DNA of 64,000 bases, from the NCBI RefSeq assembly GCF_012113595.1, contig NZ_CP050831.1, positions 4,588,001-4,652,000 of the forward strand. Direction: 5' to 3'. The translations under genes were made by a program, and so were the position numbers. The notes under the pieces are model-generated. The model did not search any database, was not told the DNA's origin, and saw only the letters and a list, made by a program, of their open reading frames with translations. The DNA comes from Bacteroides faecium. GTDB lineage: Bacteria > Bacteroidota > Bacteroidia > Bacteroidales > Bacteroidaceae. This document shows, one piece after another, positions 16,860-25,440 of this stretch (positions are counted from its first letter, which is position 1; each line of letters opens with the position of its first letter).

Positions 16860-17711
16860 TTAATCTTTCAGCTCTCCCAAAATCGGGTTGCTGCCGAGAA
16901 GGTGTTCCATCATAGGGAATGGAATTGTCACCTTTACGGGTCCCATAGAATAGGGAGTAATGTCATATACATTATAATAGAAGGTAATACCTTCTTTGCT
17001 CAGATAGAAATTCTCGGTCGGAGTGATGTCACCGGTCGAAGCATATCCCATATCTTCCAAAGCTTCATGAGTTGTCACTTTGTTGTCAGCCATGAGCTGG
17101 TTCCAAATGAGGTCGGTCAATGAGTCTTTGTAATCTCCGACGAAAATGTCATCAAGACGAAGTGGGCGCATCAGTGTAAGATCCATATTCAGGTAAGTTG
17201 TCATATAGATGCCGTGTGCACCACCGGTGTATTCATTATAGTCGATACGATATACAAGCAAGTCTTTCTCATACAGTTGCACGTGGCTTTCGATACCCTT
17301 ATAATAAGAATACCAGGCACCGATGGAAGCTTCGTCTTCTTTGTCTTTTTCGTCTTCAGTGTACATCGGCTCCAAGTCACGGCGATACTCGCTGACATAA
17401 TTTTCCGTATATTGTTTTATCACTTCTTCCGGTTTTTCCCCGATGTACTTATCACCGAAACAGGCAGAAATGAAATAAGCATTCAAACTGTCTTTCAGCA
17501 TATCATCCGATGACTTGACGGGATAGGCAAAATTGATAATAATATTACAAGCCGGTTTGGCTGTATCGTTGAACAGGTGTGCCGTCTTATTCACCTGAAT
17601 ACTATCGAACTGCAACGCACCTGTATTTTTGTTCATCTTGTCATGACAAGAAAACAAAAAGCCGCTTACCGAAAGTATAATAGCAAGCAGGCTGACATAT
17701 TGTTTTTTCAT
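16860..17711 (-). CDS. DUF3298 domain lipoprotein
   Basis: A 283-aa lipoprotein with signal peptide and lipobox ending GFLFSC (Cys22). The C-terminal part carries the DUF3298 signature YNEYTGGAHGIYMTTYLNMD (family RsdV of Bacillus is a distant relative); the segment before it resembles DUF4163. An envelope location is inferred; the function is not known. A terminator-like hairpin lies upstream (17867-17906). Confidence 0.8.
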   Translation of the reverse strand: MKKQYVSLLAIILSVSGFLFSCHDKMNKNTGALQFDSIQVNKTAHLFNDTAKPACNIIINFAYPVKSSDDMLKDSLNAYFISACFGDKYIGEKPEEVIKQYTENYVSEYRRDLEPMYTEDEKDKEDEASIGAWYSYYKGIESHVQLYEKDLLVYRIDYNEYTGGAHGIYMTTYLNMDLTLMRPLRLDDIFVGDYKDSLTDLIWNQLMADNKVTTHEALEDMGYASTGDITPTENFYLSKEGITFYYNVYDITPYSMGPVKVTIPFPMMEHLLGSNPILGELKD

Positions 17712-17866
17712 ACTCGTTTTTTCTATAAATTACACATTTACTGTCTCATTCACTATTGACAAATATAGATGAAATTCACGAATCGGACTAATAAAAACAG
17801 AAAAATATTCAGCTATTTCTCTTTAGACAGGCTTATCGGATAGTGTCCGTCTGATTAAAGAAAAAA

Positions 17867-17912
17867 AGCTATGTACTTACGTGTGCTAAACAACAAGTAC
17901 ATAGCTTCTCCT
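17867..17912. terminator. Hairpin terminator downstream of the YecH-like gene
   Basis: AAGCTATGTACTT (17867-17879) is the exact reverse complement of AAGTACATAGCTT (17894-17906). The minus strand continues into an A/T run, placing this as the terminator of the minus-strand gene that stops at 17935. Confidence 0.75.
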
Positions 17913-17934
17913 TTTTTAATGGTAGAAAAAAGAA

Positions 17935-18168
17935 TCAGTGGTTGCAAACCTTCGTTATATCTACGGTAAATCCATCTTCGGTAGGCATGAATTTTCCCTT
18001 CATCTTAAGGAACTCTATAAGGGTATCTACATCCATATCTTCTGCCGAACAAGTGTAGAAGTGTTGTTGTCCACCAAACTTTTCAATGATTGCTGCTCGC
18101 AATGATGATTCCGAGTAGCTATTTCCTTCCATCATATGAAGGACTTCATGAGCATGTAATTGTTCCAT
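17935..18168 (-). CDS. YecH-like small protein
   Basis: A 77-aa protein starting MEQLHAHEVLHMM, with a His-rich N-terminus and a conserved pattern (RAAIIEKFGGQQHFYTCS, FLKMKGKFMPTEDGFTVD, C-terminal KVCNH). This matches the DUF2492/YecH family of small, probably metal-binding proteins. The function is unknown. The neighbouring, divergent gene is a Cys-rich protein of the copper block, so a metal link is plausible but inferred. Confidence 0.7.
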   Translation of the reverse strand: MEQLHAHEVLHMMEGNSYSESSLRAAIIEKFGGQQHFYTCSAEDMDVDTLIEFLKMKGKFMPTEDGFTVDITKVCNH

Positions 18169-18277
18169 AATCTATCTTTTTTCTGCAAAGATAGGGAAGA
18201 GGTGGATTATAGATTGTAACATATGTGACATTACACTCATTTTTTCTATAAATTATAGATTTATATAGTTTTATTCT

Positions 18278-18285
18278 TATCTTTG
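18278..18285 (+). promoter_or_regulatory. -7 box for Cys-rich protein gene
   Basis: TATCTTTG, nine bases before the ATG at 18295. A longer frame using TTG at 18283 would begin inside this box and is therefore rejected. Confidence 0.55.
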
Positions 18286-18294
18286 TCCGTTGAT

Positions 18295-18693
18295 ATGAAA
18301 AGATTAGCTTACATAACAGCATTGATTCTTTCTCTCTTGATTATCTATTCAGGGGCGGGAGTATCCATTGTGCACTATTGCTGCGCCCGTTGCGAGACGG
18401 TGCAAAGCTGTTGTGACACAGGCTGTCCGAAATGTAAGAAAACGCATACTTGCGACTCAAAAAAGGATTGTAAAGCGAAAGGATGTACAGCTACTATTTA
18501 TAAGCTAGACTTGATGAAACATACTACTGAGTTGAATGTTTCACCTCAGGCAGTAGATCTTTTCTGTGCGCAGTTCTGCTATTTGCTGACTTTCACCTAT
18601 TCAGATAATCCGGTAGAGTATGATACTCTCACCTCGCCGCCACCTCTCTGTTCTCGACAGAAGCTGGCGCTATATTCCACCTATATTATTTAG
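18295..18693 (+). CDS. Cys-rich exported protein at head of copper block
   Basis: A 132-aa protein with an N-terminal membrane anchor or signal (MKRLAYITALILSLLIIYSG). A cysteine-dense segment follows (HYCCARCETVQSCC, CPKCKKTHTC, KDCKAKGC), with 14 or so cysteines overall. The C-terminal half is ordinary. I do not recognise a named family. Position 130 bp before a TonB receptor, an HMA protein and CopA suggests metal binding or sensing in the envelope, most likely copper. It has its own promoter box. Confidence 0.6.
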   Translation: MKRLAYITALILSLLIIYSGAGVSIVHYCCARCETVQSCCDTGCPKCKKTHTCDSKKDCKAKGCTATIYKLDLMKHTTELNVSPQAVDLFCAQFCYLLTFTYSDNPVEYDTLTSPPPLCSRQKLALYSTYII

Positions 18694-18761
18694 CCACTAA
18701 ATCTTTCTTTTAGGGACTTTACTTTTTGCTGTATTAAAGCAGGAAAGTGAGGTGTAATTGA

Positions 18762-18778
18762 ATGCAACTTAGTTGCAT
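18762..18778. promoter_or_regulatory. Operator-like palindrome upstream of TonB receptor
   Basis: ATGCAACTTAGTTGCAT is an 8+1+8 dyad. It lies 45 bp before the TonB receptor ATG, over the expected -33 region of the weak -7-like TATCTCG at 18798-18804. The regulator is unknown; a metal-responsive repressor is a guess from the gene content. Confidence 0.5.
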
Positions 18779-18822
18779 GAGAAATGAATTAATTTTGTAT
18801 CTCGAAAGAAAGTTTAGAAAAC

Positions 18823-21045
18823 ATGAAATATATGATAATAGGACTGTTCCTGTTGTTTGCCGGCAATATGCATGCGCAAGTACATGGAACAGTAAAAGAT
18901 AATACCGGGGAAGTTGTTCCCGGAGCAAACGTATTCTGGATGAATACGGGACAAGGCGTGACTACTAAGGAAGACGGAAGCTTTTCTATCGCCAAACCTT
19001 CCAAAAGCCATATGCTGATAGTCAGCTTTATCGGTTTTCAGAACGATACGATTCATGTGAACGGTAGGAATCAGAAGTTGGATATTGTGCTTCGCGATGG
19101 GGTGGAGCTGAATGAAGTAAATGTAGTCAGTCGAAGACTGGGGACAATGAAACTACGCAACAGCGTTATGAATGAAGATATGATAAGCAGTGCCGAGTTG
19201 AGTAGAGCCGCTTGTTGTAACTTGGGAGAGAGTTTCGTGACAAATCCCTCGGTCGATGTGAGTTATTCCGATGCAGCAACGGGAGCCAAGCAAATCAAAT
19301 TGTTGGGACTGTCCGGCACTTATGTGCAGATGCTGACGGAGAATATTCCGAACTATCGCGGGGCTGCTGCTCCTTATGGTTTAGGTTATGTTCCCGGTCC
19401 ATGGATGCAGAGCATACAGGTTTCCAAAGGAACTTCTTCCGTGAAGAATGGCTATGAAGCCATTACAGGGCAGATTAACGTCGAATTTAAGAAACCCCAA
19501 TTGCCGGAAGCCGACTGGGTATCCGCCAATCTTTTCGCAAGCACTACCAATCGTTACGAAGCCAATGCGGATGCTACGCTGAAAATCTCCAAACGTTGGA
19601 GCACCTCTCTGCTGGCACATTATGAAAACGAGACGAAAGCTCACGATGGTAATGACGACGGATTTGTAGATATTCCGCAGGTAGAGCAATATAATGTGTG
19701 GAACCGATGGGCGTATATGGGCGACCATTATGTCTTTCAGGCAGGTATCAAAGCCCTTTCCGAAACACGTACCAGCGGACAAGCCAATCATGGCGGAATG
19801 CATTTCGACAATCCTTATAAAGTGAACATTGATACGGAACGCTATGAATTCTTCACCAAGAACGCCTATATATTTAATAAGGAGAAGAATACCAACCTGG
19901 CTTTGATTCTCTCTGCCAGTTTACATAATCAGGATGCTAATTACGGACTGAAGCTCTATAACGTAGACCAAACCAATGTCTACGCTTCATTGATGTTCGA
20001 AACGGAGTTCAATAAACAGAACAGCTTCTCCGCAGGATTAAGTTTCAATTATGATGCTTACGACCAACACTATCGTTTGGCAAACAATGCGGATGACACT
20101 CCTCTCAAAGCCTTTGAGAAAGAAGCCGTTCCCGGAGCTTACGTGCAGTACACTTTGAACCTGAATGACCAATGGATGCTGATGGCAGGTCTTCGCGGAG
20201 ATTATAGCAACGAACATGGCTTCTTTGTAACCCCCCGTGCGCACCTTAAATACAATCCTAATGAATATATAAACTTCCGTCTCTCTGCCGGAAAAGGCTA
20301 CCGGACAAATCATGTATTGGCGGAAAATAACTATCTGCTTTCCAGCAGCCGTAAAGTGGAGATTGCAAAGAACCTGGATATGGAAGAAGCATGGAACTAT
20401 GGCGCAAGTGTGTCTACCTACATCCCGATATTCGGTAAAACATTGAATATTAATGCCGAATACTACTATACGGACTTCCTGAAACAAGTTGTGGTAGATA
20501 TGGATAGCAATCCCCATGGAGTATCTTTCTATAACCTGGATGGTCGTTCATATTCGCACGTATTCCAAGTGGAAGCGAGCTATCCGTTCTTCAAAGGATT
20601 CACTCTGACAGGCGCTTACCGCTTGACGGATGCGCAAACCACCTACAAAGGCCAGCGAATGGAAAGACCTTTGACCAGCAAATACAAAGGATTACTGACT
20701 GCATCTTACCAAACTCCGTTGGGAATCTGGCAATTTGACGCAACGCTGCAATTGAATGGCGGTGGCAGAATGCCTTCTCCTTACGAACTTGGAGACGGGC
20801 AACTGTCATGGAATCGCCGTTATGGCAGCTTTGAGCAACTAAGCCTGCAAGTAACCCGCTATTTCCGTCGCTGGTCTATCTACGTAGGCGGCGAGAACCT
20901 GACAAACTTCAAACAGAAGAACCCGATTATCGACGCAGCAAATCCTTGGGGAGATAACTTTGATTCCACCATGATATGGGGACCGATGCACGGTGCAAAG
21001 GCGTATATCGGACTGCGTTTCAACTTGGCTAGAAACAGTGAATAA
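18823..21045 (+). CDS. TonB-dependent receptor, probably metal uptake
   Basis: A 740-aa outer membrane receptor. Signal peptide (MKYMIIGLFLLFAGNMHA), then a carboxypeptidase-regulatory-like domain (VHGTVKDNTGEVVPGANVFW, about residues 20-95), then the plug (ETFVTNPSVDVSYSD-like region; GTSSVKNGYEAITGQINVEF) and a beta-barrel ending NLARNSE. No SusD partner follows, so it is not a glycan-uptake SusCD pair. Downstream HMA and CopA genes suggest a copper-related role, which is inferred from context. Confidence 0.88.
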   Translation: MKYMIIGLFLLFAGNMHAQVHGTVKDNTGEVVPGANVFWMNTGQGVTTKEDGSFSIAKPSKSHMLIVSFIGFQNDTIHVNGRNQKLDIVLRDGVELNEVNVVSRRLGTMKLRNSVMNEDMISSAELSRAACCNLGESFVTNPSVDVSYSDAATGAKQIKLLGLSGTYVQMLTENIPNYRGAAAPYGLGYVPGPWMQSIQVSKGTSSVKNGYEAITGQINVEFKKPQLPEADWVSANLFASTTNRYEANADATLKISKRWSTSLLAHYENETKAHDGNDDGFVDIPQVEQYNVWNRWAYMGDHYVFQAGIKALSETRTSGQANHGGMHFDNPYKVNIDTERYEFFTKNAYIFNKEKNTNLALILSASLHNQDANYGLKLYNVDQTNVYASLMFETEFNKQNSFSAGLSFNYDAYDQHYRLANNADDTPLKAFEKEAVPGAYVQYTLNLNDQWMLMAGLRGDYSNEHGFFVTPRAHLKYNPNEYINFRLSAGKGYRTNHVLAENNYLLSSSRKVEIAKNLDMEEAWNYGASVSTYIPIFGKTLNINAEYYYTDFLKQVVVDMDSNPHGVSFYNLDGRSYSHVFQVEASYPFFKGFTLTGAYRLTDAQTTYKGQRMERPLTSKYKGLLTASYQTPLGIWQFDATLQLNGGGRMPSPYELGDGQLSWNRRYGSFEQLSLQVTRYFRRWSIYVGGENLTNFKQKNPIIDAANPWGDNFDSTMIWGPMHGAKAYIGLRFNLARNSE

Positions 21046-21078
21046 AAAGAATAACTTACATTTAAACTAATAAGAAAA

Positions 21079-21402
21079 ATGAGAACAAAAAGATGGATGG
21101 CCACTTGCGTGGTGGCTCTTTTGAGTGTAGCTGCCGTAATGGCGAAAGATATTCGTGTAGTAGTATTCAAAGTGACTCAGATGCACTGCGAAAACTGTGA
21201 AAAGAAAGTGAAGGACAACATGCGTTTCGAAAAAGGTCTGAAAGAAGTTTCTACTGTTGTGAAAGACCGGACTGTCACTATCACATACGATGCTGAAAAG
21301 ACAAATGTAAAGAACTTGCAAGCGGGATTCAAGAAGTTCAATTATGAAGCCGAATTTGTGAAAGAAACAAAGAAGGACGATAAGAAAGCGGATAAGAAGT
21401 AA
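21079..21402 (+). CDS. Exported heavy-metal-associated (HMA) domain protein
   Basis: A 107-aa protein: signal peptide (MRTKRWMATCVVALLSVAAVMA), then one HMA domain with the metal motif MHCENC and a typical KTNVKNLQAGFKKFNYEAEF end. The tail is Lys/Asp-rich (KKDDKKADKK). It probably binds Cu(I) or a similar soft metal in the periplasm and may hand it between the TonB receptor and other partners. It lies 33 bp after the receptor gene and upstream of copA. Confidence 0.85.
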   Translation: MRTKRWMATCVVALLSVAAVMAKDIRVVVFKVTQMHCENCEKKVKDNMRFEKGLKEVSTVVKDRTVTITYDAEKTNVKNLQAGFKKFNYEAEFVKETKKDDKKADKK

Positions 21403-21445
21403 TTGAACAAATACCCGTATTGGCTTGTTTCTATAAGTAAATAAT

Positions 21446-21486
21446 GGTCTTTCCCTGTTCCTCTGACAAGGAAGGGGGAAAAGACC
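21446..21486. promoter_or_regulatory. Intercistronic hairpin between HMA gene and copA
   Basis: GGTCTTTCCC (from 21446) pairs with GGGGGAAAAGACC (to 21486), with TTCCT/AGGAA inside. No T-run follows. It may act as an mRNA-stabilising or partial attenuating structure. A longer copA frame from 21444 would start within it. Confidence 0.45.
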
Positions 21487-21506
21487 GTAAAACAATAATT
21501 ATATAT

Positions 21507-23723
21507 ATGGGTAATATAGTAAAAAAGGCATTTCCCGTGCTCAATATGCATTGTGCGGGTTGTGCTAATAATGTAGAAAAAACAGTAAGAAAATTGCCGG
21601 GAGTCACGGAGGCTTCCGTCAATTTTGCCACCAATATGCTAACTATTTCTTACGAGAAAGACAAACTGACTCCCGGAGAAATCCGTGCGGCAGTGCTTGC
21701 AGCAGGCTACGACCTGATTGTGGAGGAAGCCCATAAAGAAGAGCGTCAGGAAGAAGAGCAGCATAAACGCTACGTTCGCTTGAAACGGAAAGTGATTGGT
21801 GCATGGATTTTGGTAGTACCATTGCTGGTATTCTCCATGATATTGATGCATATGCCATACTCTAACGAGATTCAGTTGGTACTTGCTATCCCTGTCATGG
21901 TCTTTTTCGGCGGCGGTTTCTTTACCGGAGCGTGGAAGCAGGCAAAGATAGGGCGGAGCAATATGGATACTTTGGTTGCACTGAGTACTTCCATTGCTTT
22001 TCTGTTCAGCCTGTTTAATACTTTCTTTCCTGAATTCTGGTATGCCCGCGGACTGGAACCGCACGTCTATTATGAGGCTTCTGCGGTGATTATCGCTTTC
22101 GTGTTGACCGGCAAACTGATGGAGGAACGCGCGAAAGGAAATACTTCCAACGCTATCCGCAAGTTGATGGGGATGCAACCTAAAGTAGCCCGTGTCCTGC
22201 GCAACGGAGTGGAAGAGGAGATTCTGATTGAGCAACTGCAAGTCGGTGATTTGGTAGTTGTTCGTCCGGGAGAGCAGATTCCCGTGGATGGTAAACTTTC
22301 CGAAGGCGATTCATATGTCGACGAAAGTATGATAAGCGGTGAGCCTATTCCGGTAGAAAAGAAGAAAGGCGATAAAGTATTGGCGGGAACTATCAATCAG
22401 CGCGGTTCGTTCATTATCAGTGCGGCACAGGTCGGCAGTGAGACGGTATTGGCGCGTATCATCCATATGGTACAGGAAGCACAGGGCAGTAAAGCGCCCG
22501 TACAGCGTATCGTTGACCGTATAACCGGTATTTTTGTACCTGTCGTGCTTGGCATTGCCATCCTGACATTTATCTTATGGATTGCCATTGGCGGCAGCGA
22601 ATATATATCTTATGGAGTTCTATCCGCCGTGTCTGTTCTTGTGATTGCCTGTCCGTGTGCTTTAGGACTTGCTACGCCAACCGCATTGATGGTAGGAATC
22701 GGCAAGGCTGCCAGTCAGCATATACTGATTAAGGACGCCGTCGCTTTGGAACAAATGCGCAAGGTCGATGTCGTTATACTGGATAAGACCGGTACATTGA
22801 CAGAAGGGCATCCCACAGCTACCGGATGGCTATGGGCACAATCGCAGGAACCACATTATAAAGATGTGCTCCTCGCTGCGGAAATGAAATCTGAACATCC
22901 TCTTGCCGGTGCTATAGTAGCTGCGCTTCAGGACGAGGAAAAAGTAACTCCCGCCAAGTTGGATAGCTTTGAAAGTATCACAGGAAAAGGTATAAAAGTT
23001 TCCTATCAGGGACAAGTGTACTGGGTAGGTAGCCATAAGCTTTTAAGGGATTTCAGTGCTACGATGAGTGATGTAATGGCTGATATGTTGGTTCGCTATG
23101 AATCGGACGGTAATGGCATCATTTACTTTGGTCGTGAGAACGAACTATTAGCTATCATTGCTGTTACCGACCCGATAAAGGCGACCTCTGCCGAAGCAGT
23201 GAAAGAGTTGAAGCGTCAGGGTATCGACATCTGCATGTTGACCGGTGACGGACAACGGACAGCTCTGGCTGTCGCTTCCCATTTAGGAATCGAACGTTTC
23301 GTTGCTGACGCACTGCCGGACGATAAGGCAGACTTTGTACGCGAACTGCAATTGCAGGGAAAGAAAGTCGCTATGGTAGGTGACGGAATCAATGACTCGC
23401 AAGCCTTGGCATTGGCTGACGTCAGCATTGCTATGGGAAAAGGTACGGATATTGCCATGGATGTTGCTATGGTAACTTTAATGACATCCGACCTGTTGTT
23501 GCTTCCCAAAGCCTTCCAGCTATCGAAACAGACAGTCAAACTGATTCATCAGAATCTCTTTTGGGCATTTATTTATAATCTGATAGGTATTCCTATCGCT
23601 GCCGGAATCCTGTTCCCATTGAATGGTTTGTTATTGAACCCGATGCTGGCAAGTGCCGCTATGGCTTTCTCCAGCGTGAGTGTGGTACTCAATTCCTTGA
23701 GTTTGGGAAGAAGAAGATTGTAA
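21507..23723 (+). CDS. copA: Copper-exporting P1B-type ATPase
   Basis: A 738-aa Cu+ P-type ATPase. One N-terminal HMA domain (MHCAGC near residues 14-19), eight predicted helices, intramembrane CPC metal site (VIACPCALGLATPT), phosphorylation site DKTGTLTEG, SEHPLAG in the nucleotide domain, SGEPIPVEKK in the actuator and GDGINDSQAL. It pumps Cu(I) from the cytoplasm. The start at 21507 (MGNIVKKAF) is chosen over an in-frame ATG at 21444 that lies in a hairpin. It ends the copper block. Confidence 0.95.
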   Translation: MGNIVKKAFPVLNMHCAGCANNVEKTVRKLPGVTEASVNFATNMLTISYEKDKLTPGEIRAAVLAAGYDLIVEEAHKEERQEEEQHKRYVRLKRKVIGAWILVVPLLVFSMILMHMPYSNEIQLVLAIPVMVFFGGGFFTGAWKQAKIGRSNMDTLVALSTSIAFLFSLFNTFFPEFWYARGLEPHVYYEASAVIIAFVLTGKLMEERAKGNTSNAIRKLMGMQPKVARVLRNGVEEEILIEQLQVGDLVVVRPGEQIPVDGKLSEGDSYVDESMISGEPIPVEKKKGDKVLAGTINQRGSFIISAAQVGSETVLARIIHMVQEAQGSKAPVQRIVDRITGIFVPVVLGIAILTFILWIAIGGSEYISYGVLSAVSVLVIACPCALGLATPTALMVGIGKAASQHILIKDAVALEQMRKVDVVILDKTGTLTEGHPTATGWLWAQSQEPHYKDVLLAAEMKSEHPLAGAIVAALQDEEKVTPAKLDSFESITGKGIKVSYQGQVYWVGSHKLLRDFSATMSDVMADMLVRYESDGNGIIYFGRENELLAIIAVTDPIKATSAEAVKELKRQGIDICMLTGDGQRTALAVASHLGIERFVADALPDDKADFVRELQLQGKKVAMVGDGINDSQALALADVSIAMGKGTDIAMDVAMVTLMTSDLLLLPKAFQLSKQTVKLIHQNLFWAFIYNLIGIPIAAGILFPLNGLLLNPMLASAAMAFSSVSVVLNSLSLGRRRL

Positions 23724-23760
23724 TAAGTGATGGTTTAAAATAAATAATTCTTCTTTAATT

Positions 23761-23840
23761 AGGCATGGATTACGCGGATTTCACGGTTTTCTGAAATATG
23801 GTTGTACAAAGCAACCGCGTATTCCGTGTAATCCGTGCCT
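23761..23840. repeat. Intergenic hairpin element (GGATTAC type)
   Basis: The arm at 23761-23778 (AGGCATGGATTACGCGGA) and the arm at 23823-23840 (TCCGTGTAATCCGTGCCT) are complementary at 16 of 18 positions. It resembles the hairpin at 6751-6817 in sharing the GATTACnCGGAT word. It lies between the convergent copA and AraC genes and may terminate both. Confidence 0.7.
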
Positions 23841-23850
23841 AAAAATAATA

Positions 23851-24690
23851 TTATCCATTTCTGAATTCCAATGGCGTCATTCCAACATATCGTCTGAAAT
23901 ATTTGCCGAAGAAAGAAGCACTGGGAAAATTCAGCGAATAAGCAATTTCCTGGATAGTCATATTCGTACCCTTCAATTTAGCTTTGGCATCCATGATAAC
24001 GATATAAGCAATCGTATCCAATACACTTTTCCCTGTCACTTGTCTCACCGTAGTACTCAGATGTTGGAGAGATACCCCCAACTTGTCCGCGTAGAACTGC
24101 GCACGGCGTTCGTTCTTATAATTCTCGGTGACAGATTGAATCAGTTCCCGACATATTTCCTTTTTACGGTTTGAGCTACTGCTCTCTCCCGGATAATTAT
24201 GATATATCAGCCGTATGCTTGTCAGGATAGTCTGAAGTGCCAATTCTACCAATTCAGGGTCCATATCAAAGTTCTCATTGCAACTGGCACGTGCCAGCAG
24301 GGCGAAATAATCTTTCAGATAACCGGCTACTTCCTCATTAAGAGGAACTACCGGTTGTTCGATAAGTTTAGGATAAGCATTGCCGATATTCTTCATCAGA
24401 TTGATACGTCCGGCGCAATGAGCGGAGAAACCTGCGAAGCAGAGACATACTTTTTCTGTTTTTTCCCGAAACTGGATGATAGTTCCCGGTAATAATGTTA
24501 TCAAGTCATTGGGACGTATTTCATAATCAAGCAAGTTGATGGAAGCTTTCATTGAGCCTTCAGTACAAATGGCGACAATACATGCCTGCAACCGGCAAGA
24601 TTGCTTATAAATATTCAGAATATCTTCCGTGACATTCATCCATGCTAATACTTCGGTAGGCAAGTCTACCTGTGGAAAGTCCATTTTCAT
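23851..24690 (-). CDS. AraC family transcriptional regulator
   Basis: A 279-aa regulator. The C-terminal 100 residues hold the two AraC helix-turn-helix motifs (YADKLGVSLQHLSTTVRQVTG; TIQEIAYSLNFPSASFFGKY) followed by the usual FRRYVGMTPLEFR. The N-terminal half is a cupin-like effector domain typical of Bacteroides AraC proteins. The ligand is unknown. The start at 24690 is chosen because a TACATTTG promoter box lies at 24716-24723, between it and an alternative upstream ATG at 24726. Confidence 0.9.
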   Translation of the reverse strand: MKMDFPQVDLPTEVLAWMNVTEDILNIYKQSCRLQACIVAICTEGSMKASINLLDYEIRPNDLITLLPGTIIQFREKTEKVCLCFAGFSAHCAGRINLMKNIGNAYPKLIEQPVVPLNEEVAGYLKDYFALLARASCNENFDMDPELVELALQTILTSIRLIYHNYPGESSSSNRKKEICRELIQSVTENYKNERRAQFYADKLGVSLQHLSTTVRQVTGKSVLDTIAYIVIMDAKAKLKGTNMTIQEIAYSLNFPSASFFGKYFRRYVGMTPLEFRNG

Positions 24691-24715
24691 AGTTGTGTTT
24701 GTTATATTGGGCCAA

Positions 24716-24723
24716 CAAATGTA
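24716..24723 (-). promoter_or_regulatory. -7 box for the AraC gene
   Basis: On the minus strand this reads TACATTTG, 25 bp before the chosen ATG. Confidence 0.5.
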
Positions 24724-24743
24724 CACATTTTCTTTTTATTTCT

Positions 24744-24751
24744 TACCTTTG
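24744..24751 (+). promoter_or_regulatory. -7 box for lipB
   Basis: TACCTTTG, five bases before the lipB ATG at 24757. It is divergent from the AraC promoter 20 bp away. Confidence 0.55.
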
Positions 24752-24756
24752 TTTTT

Positions 24757-25440
24757 ATGAAAACAGTTTTTGTCGATTGGAATTTGATACCGTATGCCGA
24801 AGCCTGGCAACGGCAGACGGAATGGTTTGACGGCGTTGTCCGTGCAAAAGCACAGGATGAAACCTATGAGAACCGTATCATCATGTGTGAGCATCCCCAT
24901 GTCTATACTTTGGGACGTAGCGGGAAAGAAAATAATATGTTGCTAAGTGACGAACAGTTGAAAGCGATTGATGCGACCCTTTACCACATAGACAGGGGAG
25001 GAGACATCACTTATCACGGTCCGGGGCAATTAGTGTGCTATCCGATACTGAATCTTGAAGAATTTGAATTAGGACTGAAAGAGTACGTCCATCTATTGGA
25101 AGAAGCTGTGATACGTGTCTGTGCATCTTACGGCATTGAAGCGGGACGACTGGAGAAAGCAACAGGCGTCTGGCTGGAAGGTGATACACCCCGTGCCCGT
25201 AAGATATGTGCGATAGGAGTAAGAAGCAGCCACTATGTCACCATGCACGGACTGGCTTTGAATGTAAATACGGATTTGCGGTATTTCAGCTATATCCACC
25301 CTTGCGGATTTATAGATAAAGGCGTCACTTCACTTCGTCAGGAACTGAAGCACGATGTGCCGATGGACGAAGTGAAGCAACGTCTCGAAGAAGAACTTAG
25401 AAAACTATTCCGACTCCCAGTTGCCAAGTATGGTGCATAA
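24757..25440 (+). CDS. lipB: Lipoyl(octanoyl) transferase
   Basis: LipB (227 aa) moves octanoyl from acyl carrier protein to lipoyl-dependent proteins, such as the glycine cleavage H-protein. Seen: RGGDITYHGPGQLVCYPI, the conserved Lys in ARKICAIGV, and the catalytic Cys in HPCGFID. The 3' end overlaps the convergent PorV/PorQ-like gene by 44 bp. Confidence 0.96.
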   Translation: MKTVFVDWNLIPYAEAWQRQTEWFDGVVRAKAQDETYENRIIMCEHPHVYTLGRSGKENNMLLSDEQLKAIDATLYHIDRGGDITYHGPGQLVCYPILNLEEFELGLKEYVHLLEEAVIRVCASYGIEAGRLEKATGVWLEGDTPRARKICAIGVRSSHYVTMHGLALNVNTDLRYFSYIHPCGFIDKGVTSLRQELKHDVPMDEVKQRLEEELRKLFRLPVAKYGA

